DNA from: Nemertoderma westbladi
Taxonomy: Eukaryota; Xenacoelomorpha; Nemertodermatida; Nemertodermatidae
Reading direction: 5' to 3'
DNA length: 64,000 nt
Assembly (NCBI GenBank): GCA_032718475.1
Contig: JAUCBJ010001204.1
Coordinates: forward strand, 40,618-104,617
Shown here: positions 51,824 to 61,100 of the stretch, piece by piece
Layout: each line of letters begins with the position of its first letter
How positions within the stretch are numbered: position 1 is the stretch's first letter
Notes under the pieces: generated by a model
Told to the model about the DNA's origin: nothing
Database searches by the model: none
The model's input: only the letters and a program-made list of their open reading frames with translations
Position numbers and translations under genes: made by a program

Positions 51824-54800
51824 CGTCGTTTTATTTGTTTTAAGTTTTCCACTTTTATCTGGTCCTATTGTATTTCAGCTTAAATATCGTCCATCGAAGC
51901 TTCTTCCATAGTGAAAATACCGTTATATATAGCGAAATAGCAAAATATATAATATAGGCCCCATTATGAAATTATAATATTTTAGAATATTAAATAACCC
52001 GTGGATACCACCAACGCTATCCATCTAAATTCAATATTATTACTAATGTCATGGAAATTACTTTGAAATTTAATTAGAACATTACTTTTTTGTTGACAAA
52101 AAAGTGTTATTTTTTTGTTAAACTTGTTAACGAATTTGACAAAAAAATAACCTTTTTTAATGATTTTTTTAATTAAAATAAACTGCTTCAAATTCAACGT
52201 TAAACAAGAGAAAAAATACTAATAATATATAATTTCCAAGGAAAAAATATTCTTACAAAAATTTAAAATTAAAAAGGCCTACAGATGTACAGATGGGGTA
52301 AAAATATAACAACATTGTGGCGTTTCTGACGTTTCTGTTATTATATACAGGGTATAATTATTAATATAATTTATATAGGCCCTATATACTGTATATAATA
52401 AAATATGGCTTCGTGTCAATATAGTCCTTATTACAGTACATGAAAGATCTATTAATTACAAATTAAATATGTGAACATTAATCAGTCTGGTGGAATGTGA
52501 TTAATTATTAATTATAGTGGGGCTAGTATATTGTTAGCGGTTGTACAGTATACTGTATCAGTGTGCCGGTAGGGTATACAAGATTTACTGTACACATATA
52601 CCGGAAGAATAAATTAATACACAGACATGAAAATGAAGGTAATTGGTGTTCTTCTGTACATGCACTGGGCCTAAGTCCTATATTAAACTGTACAGTAGAC
52701 CTAGTTCATAAATAAAACGCTTCATACATTTAGGTAGTCCTACTGTAAATATTTTACTAATTTTCAGATAAAGGGCTTTATTTTGCCAATCGAAATAATG
52801 TTGACAGACGTGGCGTACGGACTCCATTTGGAAGTGATATTCCAGGTAATTTTACAATATGAATTCAATTTAATATACAGTACCTTCCAATATATAATAA
52901 TATTGCGGTTTATACCGGTAGTTACTTATTCTTTGTAATTTGAGAAAGTTGATCGAATGTATTTAATTAATGCGTATGTACCGTAGTAATTGATAATTTT
53001 ATATTTTACATTTGTAATTGATACGTTTGTTTGCTTGACTTCTTCTATTTCAATTCGTATTTCTCAAAGACTCTAGGAAGAATCCTTAATGATTAGAGAA
53101 CTAATTAATTAAACATAATGTTTCTATGAATGGAATACTAATTTACTTCCTGTATTTATGGCGATCGCTTCTATACAGTATAACAAAACAATATCCTTTG
53201 TATAGCGTTCCTACCTACTGTATAATACGCCTTGGCGTTTGCTGGTTTTTCCATGAAGAAAAATATATACAGTATGTTATATTTCTATCAACTAATCTTG
53301 ATAAGAATACAGGAAGAATCAATTTACTGACATACAGTAGGTTGTCGGCTTGACAGCTCAGAATTTTTAACGAAAGGCGCATCCTTTCTATAACACAGTA
53401 CAACATATGTAGTTATGAAACTACTGTACACAGTTATTTTAAACATGTGCTGTGCCTCTAGGTCGGGCCCACCCCAATAACCAACAACATCTACGTATTT
53501 CTATGCAATCTAGGAAAATTGTCCTTCTAATTTTTTTGATTCGTGTGTTTTCATTTTTTAATTTCGTATAATTTAGTTTATATTAATCACATTAACTCTT
53601 ATAATTATAATTTTGTCACCTGTGTAGGATGGCACACACGTTATGGTAAGTTTAAAGAATTTAATCACAAACTGATAGATTAAATTAATGTCTGATATAA
53701 CATACAGTAGGATACCTAGTACTGTATACTGCACTGCGGTACAATTTGGTACACTGCGGTAGAGTCTTGTTTTCCGCAAGGCTTGTGGTACACTTTGAGT
53801 GTGAACGAATCATTGGTAAGCGTGCAGTAGGCCCAGGCCTACTGTGTTGTTTTTAGCAAGGCCTGTGGTACAAACAAATCCACCAAATAATTGATTTTTC
53901 GTATTGTTTTTTACAAATATATTCTTAAAAATCATATTTGTGTCGCATCATATCACACAAATTGGTTCGTATCGTATCTAATTTTGCGTTTCGTAACTTA
54001 TCCTGTCCCTAGTTTATGACATACAGTAATGCATCCATATATATAGCCTACTGTACTTCAGTAGTAATTAAATGTCGCACACTTCACAGCTCGTCGATGT
54101 ATCACACGTATGAATCACAACTGTTTATGAATTCAGATTCATTTTTATATTTCATCTTTAATCTATTTATTCATACAGTAGTTATAGTGTATCACAAACA
54201 TGATCATTACCGGTAGTCTTTGTTCAATGTATCACACATACTGCACATTTCATGCTGTTGATTGTGAATGTATCACACGGACGGGCTAATAAGTATTTTA
54301 AAATTTTTTGTGTATAAGGTAGTTCATAAGATCTCTCAATGGCACATACATACATAATGGTCTAAGATACAATGGCCACTTAAAAAGCGGTGCATTGTAC
54401 AACTTCGGTTGTAACGTATTATTAAGAAAACCAAGTAACACCCTGCATGCACTATTGAAGAGTCTTAAGAATTATAGGGGTTTATATGGCTGATCGAGAA
54501 CTGGGAGCTGTTGAGTTGCAGGACCGGCGGGTGGTCCATCCTAGTGGATATGTGGCCCATGTAGGAATGTTTGTACTGTATGTTGGCAGCTTTTTTTTTC
54601 CGAAATACTTTTTTTTACACTGGGTACGCGGGGTCTTGGAGTTGGATGATGGCCTATTTTCGGCTATGCCTTAATCTGACCCTGCCTGGAAATGTATTTG
54701 TATCTGTACTGTATTTATTTGTAGCTGTATTTGACTATAAATAATAAATACAGTATAATATGTATAATAAAATTGTTAATTTCGTGTTAATCTAAAATAT

Positions 54801-54836
54801 CATCAAGGTGCTTTTGATCTAAAATGTTGTTAAGTA
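51824..54836. other. AT-rich region, possible small exons only
   Basis: No recognised gene. Short direct repeats: AAGGCTTGTGGTAC (53780) and AAGGCCTGTGGTAC (53860), plus ATGTATCACAC words at 54090-54280 that recur at 62630-62770. A 62-codon frame at 54486-54674 is not supported by anything else. Confidence 0.35.
52627..53645 (+). other. candidate chain of small exons (very tentative)
   Basis: Four short segments bounded by good AG/GT sites: 52627-52638 (ATGAAAATGAAG then GTAATT), 52768-52845 (after TTTTCAG, before GTAATT), 53462-53494 (after CCTCTAG, before GTATTT) and 53628-53645 (after TGTGTAG, before GTAAGT). Their lengths (12, 78, 33, 18) are all multiples of three and each is open in the same phase. 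Such chains also occur by chance in AT-rich DNA, and I recognise no protein. Confidence 0.18.
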
Positions 54837-55181
54837 TCAAATATATTCACTAAGTATTGAAATTTGTTCATCAAGGCGCTCTTGGTTTGTGTAAATGAAG
54901 GCCTCAGGTAATTTCCGTCTCTGTTCATAAGATTTCTCCCTCATCAGTTGAATTAGCCGAAGATTTCTGCGAGGTTTTGGGCATTCCATGACTGATTTGC
55001 GTTCTTCCTTATCAATCACACCCTTTTCCTGGAGTTGATAAAGTAAAACGCGATTGGTAATCATTTTATCTAGTAACACGGGTCTTAGAACTGTAAGTAT
55101 CTTAACTGGGAAGCTCATTGACTCTGGAGCGTATCTAATAACATGTCTGATACGGATCTCGATATCGTCGATAGACGGCAT
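54837..55181 (-). CDS. CARD-like (death-fold) small protein, 114 aa
   Basis: The first ATG in the frame is at 55181 (MPSIDDIEIRIRHVIRYAPE); the frame opens further upstream without an ATG, so this could also be the last exon of a larger gene. Residues about 30-105 read like a caspase recruitment domain: ILTVLRPVLLDKMITNRVLL, then QLQEKGVIDKEERKSVM (compare LLEKGVLSEEEYE), then a helix with LIQLMREKSYEQRRKLPEAF (compare LLDLLPRKG--AF--F) and a final ERLDEQISIL. CARDs mediate homotypic assembly in apoptosis and innate immunity. No other domain is attached. Just upstream the DNA has repeated ACCAACTGTGGTAGC words. The fold call is pattern-based and should be tested. Confidence 0.45.
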   Translation of the reverse strand: MPSIDDIEIRIRHVIRYAPESMSFPVKILTVLRPVLLDKMITNRVLLYQLQEKGVIDKEERKSVMECPKPRRNLRLIQLMREKSYEQRRKLPEAFIYTNQERLDEQISILSEYI

Positions 55182-55966
55182 CAATTGTATCAACCAACTA
55201 CTCGGATCTGGTTCCACTCTTTCGGGTGGTAGCCCGGTGGATGGTTGCTCTACCAACTGTGGTAGCCCGCTTGTCTATGTTCCCCCTACCAACTGTGGTA
55301 GCACGGTGAAGTTCTTCCCTAGTGGGTGATCTCTTCCATTCCTGTTCGGATCATTTACAAGAATACAATTCAATTTAGTTCGGTCTATGTCGATTTGGTT
55401 GAGTGCACCACAGAATTTAACAACGTCGTCATGGTTAACAAATCTGGTCTAATAGCTATTCTGTAGGAGTATGAGTACATACTGTATTTTCTATTTTCAC
55501 CAAAAAAGGAAGTCCATAAATTTATCGTTTAGTGTTTATTGAAGTAATATCATATGGCTGGAGCGAATTCCACAATGGTTCCTGTATTTGTCGTGCTTGT
55601 TATTCACAATTAAGCGACTTGTTGTTTTCACCATCACAAGTAATTCTCAATAACGGGTCTCCAATTTCGATAACTACCTTTCGTATTCCATTAAGAGCTA
55701 CAATTAATTCCTTCCACTGTATCTGAAAGAGTGTATGAATACTGAATAGTTGCTTTGGTAGGTCCTGGTGTTGTTACGGACAAATGAATTACTATATATA
55801 AAAAAGTAACTTCAGTAACTAACGGGACCTCCATTTAAAATGTTATTTACGTTGAAAATAATCGTATAAAAGGTAAAATGTATCTAATTTTCTTTCTAAT
55901 TTAAATATAATTATTTTCACAAAACTGGTACTGTAGCTAGAGTTTTTGATGGTAGCTAGTGTTTTT
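55182..55966. other. intergenic, nothing recognised
   Basis: Contains the ACCAACTGTGGTAGC repeats next to the CARD-like ORF. A plus-strand frame at 55532-55726 has no recognisable content. Confidence 0.35.
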
Positions 55967-56158
55967 TGGTACTGGTTCAGTTTGCGTACACACCCCACCA
56001 AATTTTATCTACTAGCTAGTTTTTGATAATTTCTTTTTTTGAAATATACCAGATCATTTTAGACAATTTATTTTGAAAAAAATTAAAGTTCTAGAACAAA
56101 AATTTTTGTTCTAGAACATTTTTTAGACAAAGTATTTAAAAAGCATGGTATGGTTAAA

Positions 56159-56410
56159 GCCATGTTACTCCACAGGAGCGGCGAGCGGCAGCGGCGGACG
56201 GCCGCGGCTGAGGTGAGCGGCGACTTTTAGTATGATACACTATAGGAGCCGCGAGCGGCCATTTGTGGTGTATCATCACCAATAGAAAATAATGTGTTCT
56301 ATTTTTAAAAAGTAGCCGCTTGCCGCGGCCGCTCGCCGCTGCCGCTCGCCGCTGCCGCTCGCCGCTGCCGCTCGCCGCTGCCGCTCGCCGCTCCTGTGGT
56401 GTATCATGGC
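56159..56410. mobile_element. GC-rich MITE, about 252 bp
   Basis: Left end GCCATGTTACTCCACAGGAG then CGGCGAGCGGCAGCGGC; the right end mirrors it (GCCGCTCGCCGCTCCTGTGG then TGTATCATGGC). The right side has expanded to about five CGCTGCCGCTCGC units, and the internal CGAGCGGCCATTTGTGGTGTATCAT echoes the end. Confidence 0.7.
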
Positions 56411-56496
56411 CTTTATAAAACGTGAATAAAATAAATAAAATACTTTTTTTAATGTTTTGAAATTTTTCAAGTACATAAATTATGATGATAGCAGTA

Positions 56497-56600
56497 AAAT
56501 CAAAGATAACAGCAATGATAACAGCAGTGATAACAGCAATGATAACAGCAATGATAACAGCAATGATAACAGCAATGATAACAGCAATGATAACAGCAAT
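56497..56600 (+). repeat. 12-bp tandem repeat GATAACAGCAAT
   Basis: About eight copies with one variant (GATAACAGCAGT). Confidence 0.95.
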
Positions 56601-56859
56601 TTTTACTGTACAATAAAAAATTATAATAATATTTTATTTTTTCACGAGCTAATAAAAAGTACTAGCTAACACAAAATTAAAATTTCTAGCTACCATTTTC
56701 CTTCAGAATATAAACTTCATGATAAAACCTATTTTCATATGAAAAAATTGGTCAAAAAGTGGGTACCCAACACATAAAAATTTGAGACACAGGGCCGGGC
56801 CTATGCTACTAGTGTAATATTATGGTTTTGTTCAGAAGATGGAAAAATGAGAAAGCACG

Positions 56860-56960
56860 TCACCGGGAGTTGAACCAGCGCTATACGTATCAGGCCTCAT
56901 CAGTAGCGCTAACCAGCTCAGCCACTAGCCCCTGACACTTGCACTCCCACCTAATCCACT
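56860..56960 (-). ncRNA. tRNA-derived SINE head (Pol III A and B boxes)
   Basis: Read on the minus strand: TGGCTGAGCTGGTTAGCGC (A-box-like, near 56924-56906) and GGTTCAACTCC (B-box-like, near 56878-56868), about 35 bases apart, as in tRNA genes. The flanking ATTAGGTGGGAGTGCAAGTG is shared with the degraded copy at 38395-38480, so it is a repeat rather than a functional tRNA. A proper acceptor stem is not evident. Confidence 0.55.
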
Positions 56961-57694
56961 TCTATTTCGGGCAGTCATAAGTTGCATATATTCTATCTCT
57001 AACAGCGGTCCTAACGGCCTCAAGTATGCTAGAGTGAAACAGGAGGGAAGTACAAATAAATAAATATTCAGGTCGAGTATTGGTGCCAGGTGATATTAAT
57101 GTTACTAATATTATTAATATTAATGCTACTAGTGCCCCAGAACGGTTTCTACGCACAAAGTGGCAGATTGTGAATAGGACTAGTTACTTTTTATAAAAGA
57201 TCATAATGTTTCCAGAGAATCAATAAAAATTATAAATACTGTTGATATAACGAACTCATAAGATTTTAATACAAACCTTGTTTTTTTTCTAAAAAGATGT
57301 TACAGATTAAAAATATTTGTTCAAGAACATTATTTTTCATAAGCAAATAGCTAACAACTAGAACATTAAAAAAAAAGAAATTATCAAAAACTAATTAGTA
57401 TAAAATATTTTGTGTGGATGTACGCATACTGAACCAGTACCACTTCACTATGGATATATTCTTTCCTAACAAGTTCAATCACAGTAGGTACTGTAAATGC
57501 AGTGAAGATTCTTTGTGAATTTTCCTCTGGGACTCGGCGAGAAGATTTAAACGCAAACAACATTATTCTACGTATTTTTCGAAACATAATTAGTTTAATT
57601 AATAATTAGTTTAATAAGCTTGTTTTTTTTAAAACACAAGCTACCATGAAAACATTAAATACCACGAAAGTTTTAAAATGTAACTATCCTAACT

Positions 57695-58391
57695 ATGTTC
57701 TATAATATAAATACTGCATGCTGCACCGCAGTAGAGAAGGCCGCCACCCTAGACTTGATGCTGTGCCAGGTGGCGAACTACTTCCATATCATAGCCCGCA
57801 ACACCATAGTCCCGCGGCTCTACCTCCTTGCCTTCCATCTGGCAAGCTATCCGCCTACACTACGGATTCCAGGTCACGGGCGCCCATTTCCTCGCATTCA
57901 GCGAGATCACTTTGCAACACGAGGAACGCCCCGAGGACTTGTTCCAACGTCTCTCAGCGTTCATAGACGATAGCCTCCTCCACCAGGATGGTGGAATCTC
58001 CCACCACAGCATCATCCATCCCAAGGACAAAGAGCTTTCCCCAACCCTCGAGAACTTTATCATCTTAGTTTGGCTTTGTCTGATCCATCCGGATCTCCCA
58101 CGACTCGTCCAGCAATGGTACGGGACCGAACTTCGTTCCCGAATCCTGGTGAGCATAAAGCCTGAGGTTTCTCAAGCACTTTCCTCGCTGTTGGACGAAC
58201 TCCATTCAATGGCCGAAGTCCCCTCTTTCCACGCTCAGACCCGGCAGCCACCACCACCACCCGCAACCCACGGTTCCAGCCGATCTATGCGCCGGTGCCC
58301 CCTGTGCACACAGACGAAACATTCAAGTACCGACCACTTCCTCAACAGTTGCCCCTTCCTCCCTCCCGCTGACAAGTGTTTCATATCTTGA
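57695..58391 (+). pseudogene. Ty3/gypsy-like Gag remnant
   Basis: Two frames with a shift near 57840. Recognisable: GFQVTGAHFLAFSEITLQ, RPEDLFQRLSAFIDDSLL, DLPRLVQQWYGTELRSR and IKPEVSQALSSLLDEL, typical of the Gag of one metazoan Ty3/gypsy group, followed by a zinc knuckle CPLCTQTKH...H...C at about 58292-58350. GC content is clearly higher than in the flanks, which suggests recent origin from a different compositional source. Confidence 0.7.
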
Positions 58392-58493
58392 GCAAGCCTT
58401 GTCCACGTCGATGGAGATGAAGAGTTCGTTGATCAACCCAAGGACGACCCCGATCCAGTCCCAACACCAACCTCCGATCCCTCGGTTAATGTA

Positions 58494-59470
58494 GTGGCCG
58501 TACGACCTAGTCCGGTGTTTGTCACCCACTATGAGCACAAACCTGTCAACATCCTCGTTGACTGCGGTGCCGAGTCCAATCTGATCGCACACGACACCGC
58601 CATCCGCCTAGGCGTCCCCATCACCCGGGGCTCCCAACAAGTACCCGTAAAAGCTGACGGTTCCCCGATGCTCGATGTCATCGGCGAAAGCTCGTTCAAC
58701 CTGACGTATGACGACCTCAGCCTCCCTTCCACGACCTCTTCGTCGCAAGCCTAAGCATCCTGCTTCTTGCAGGCATGCCATTCCTCCCAACCAATGACGT
58801 CACTGTTCATCCCGGCCAGTCATTAATATCACTCCACAACGGCAGATCTATCCGGTACCCTCCCCCGAAGTGGCCCGGTCCCATGATCCGCCGCACATCT
58901 GTACTCCGAGCCCCGGTACAGTCATCCATTGTCCTACCAGGTGAATCCCTATCCCTCCCAGCCCACCTACATGAGTCCTCTGAACTCCTCGTATCCCCAC
59001 ACATAGCCAACAGCCCTGGCCACTTCACCGCTCAGTCTTGGTTCCCACCAATGCATCTACAACCCCTTGCAGGCGCTATCACTATCCCGAACCTATCCCC
59101 CAGTCCTGTGTTCATCCAACGCAACTCGCACATCTGTTCCGTCCTTCCTACCACACTCGCACCCAACAACTCCACTACCCAGTCACTCCTGTCCCACGAA
59201 ATCCACACCGTAATCACACACCCTGCGCCTGCCGCCACAACCAAATACCACATCAGCACAGTTCAACTAGATCCCAACAACATCCTCACCCACCGGGAAA
59301 GCGCCTCCTTCCACGATGTAATGGAACAATGTCGTGTTCGACCCTCACTATCCCGGCTACAATGGCTCTGCCAGTCCGTTCGAGGCCATTGTCAACATTC
59401 CTCCCACATTACCCCCACAACACAAAGGTTGCATCCCGCAATATGCCCGCGATCGCCTCGTAGAACTCCA
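58494..59470 (+). pseudogene. Ty3/gypsy-like protease and linker
   Basis: NILVDCGAESNLIAHDTAIR carries a DCGA motif where active enzymes have D-S/T-G; Asp is at 58560. The frame shifts near 58740. The linker before RT includes VLPGESLSLPAHLHES and a FIQRNSHICSVLP stretch, usual for this group. Confidence 0.65.
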
Positions 59471-60160
59471 AGAATAGTTCGATTCACTCGAACGCCTCGG
59501 CGTTTTCATCCACCCCGAGCTCGCCGGCATCACCGTCGAATACCTCAGCCCGAGATTCCTCGTCATCAAACCCAACGGCGGCTCCCGTTTGCTGACCGCA
59601 TTTACCGAGATCGCACGCTATTGTAAACCCCAACCCGCGTTCCTCCCCGATGTCGAGTCAACCATCTGTTCCCTCGGACGGTTTAAATACATTATTAAAG
59701 CGGATCTTACCAGCGCCTTCTACCAGATACCTCTCCAACGTGAGTCGATGTGCTTCTGCGGAGTATCCACTCTACTTCCGTAGCGTGCGCGTGTTCAGGC
59801 GCTGCGCCATGGGCATGCCTGGCAGCGAAACCAGGAACAGGAACTTATGTCCCGAGTCCTTCGCGACCTTCTTGTCCAGGGATCCATCGTCAAACTCGCC
59901 AACCACATATATTGCGGCGGCAACACCATCCCCGAACTCCTCGCGAACTTCACACAGCTCCTCTGCGCATCGTGCCGACTTACGCCTATCCACCAAGAAC
60001 ATGTTTATCTGCCCTCAGACCACCACCATCTTCAGTTGGTTGTGGTCCAACGGTTTGTTATCTGCATCTACCCACATCACGTCAGCATTGTCCAGGTGTC
60101 CCATCCCAGCCACAGTTAAAGGATCTGCATTTATAACTAGGATCTTACAATATTCTTGCC
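59471..60160 (+). pseudogene. Ty3/gypsy-like reverse transcriptase remnant
   Basis: FLVIKPNGGSRLLTAF, then DVESTICSLGRFKYIIKADL and TSAFYQIPL are the fingers/palm blocks of a Ty3-type RT. After a frame change, the piece that should hold the catalytic DD reads VKLANHIYCGG, with both aspartates replaced. Several frameshifts between 59460 and 60150. Inactive. Confidence 0.75.
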
Positions 60161-60187
60161 CGTGTCCTCCCGCGCTGCTCCACACTC

Positions 60188-60652
60188 GTGGCTCCACCCG
60201 AGTCCCTCCTTACACCCAAACCCGGCGATTCCGTCGCTTGGTTGCCTGAGCTTAACGCAGTCTTCCACCGCTCCCAAGCCACCATCCAGTTGAGCCAGTC
60301 CGTCACCATCCCGCGTCCCAGCGATGAACTCTTCCTCGTTACAGACGCTGCGTCATCCGTCGACGGCCTAGGTGCAGTGTTGTATTCTAAACGCGGTAAG
60401 GAACTCCTCCTCTCCGGTTTTTACTCTGCCAAGCTAAAGGCCCACCAGCGAACCTGGCTCCCGTGTGAGTTAGAAGCACTCGCCATTGCTGCCACAGTAC
60501 AACACTTCCTCCCGTATTTCATTAGCTCCTCCAAGCAGTCGCATGTCCTCACCCACAGTAAACCCTGTGTTGAGGAGGCATACAAAAAAAAAGCTATCCC
60601 TCTGAGCTTACTCCAACACTCCCCGCCTGTCAACCTTTCTATCTATCGCTAG
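60188..60652 (+). pseudogene. Ty3/gypsy-like RNase H remnant
   Basis: LFLVTDAASSVDGLGAVLYS, LLLSGFYSAKLKAHQRTWLP and CELEALAIAATVQHF are the D, beta and E blocks of RNase H. The next catalytic block reads VLTHSKPCV, where His replaces the expected Asp. Confidence 0.75.
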
Positions 60653-61100
60653 CCAGGCCCAAGTAACTATCTCCCACATCAAGGGAACCACTAACCTACC
60701 GGCCGACTTTCAGAGTCGCAACGTCGAGCCATGCTCTCTCCAGGCGTGTCAGGTTTGTTCCTTTGTCGCATCCGTTTCTGAGTCCCCCGTAGTACGTCTC
60801 GCGACACAGCCACCAGGTAGTCCGCCCCCCTACCCATCCCTGAGGTGCTTTGTGTCCATCAAGTTGGGTGACCCGCGCCCCCTCTGCACTAGCCGACCCG
60901 CGTGGCTGGCTACACAACGTGAGTGCGCCGAACTCGTATGCGTTGCAGAACATCTCGCGTCCGGCACACGACCTTCCAAGCATATTACCAACAAATGCGA
61001 TGTTAAACGGTACCTGGGCATCTGCTCCCTTGCCCCCTCCAGCCTCATTCTAGCTGCGATTAACCACCCCCCCCCCCCTTACTTCTACCGCGAGTTAGTT
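60653..61100 (+). pseudogene. RNase H tail and integrase N-terminal remnant
   Basis: In shifted frames: ISHIKGTTNLPADFQSRNVE and CQVCSF (end of RNase H), then RPAWLATQRECAELVCVAEH and GTRPSKHITNKCDVKRYLG (start of the integrase region in the same group). The match stops at a poly-C run (61068-61078), so integrase is truncated. Confidence 0.65.

Larger units (their letters stand above)
55967..57442. mobile_element. inverted-repeat composite, about 1.48 kb
   Basis: TGGTACTGGTTCAGTTTGCG at 55967 through TTTTTGATAATTTCTTTTTT (56019-56042) has its reverse complement at 57370-57442. Arms are about 75-140 bases with divergence. Inside lie a GC-rich MITE, a 12-bp minisatellite and a SINE head, so it is either a large foldback element with later insertions or a chance pairing of two copies. 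Confidence 0.55.

Noticed and set aside
52768-53494. Ligand-gated ion channel exons (VGPTPITNNIY resembles part of such receptors)
   Set aside because: Match is too short and adjacent exon-like segments do not extend it.
54486-54674. 62-codon plus-strand frame starting MADRELGAVE
   Set aside because: Short, no homology recalled, no splice or promoter support; ends in a T-rich stretch encoding FFF runs.
56860-56940. Functional tRNA gene on the minus strand
   Set aside because: A and B boxes are present but no clean acceptor or anticodon stem, and the flank is shared with another dispersed copy.
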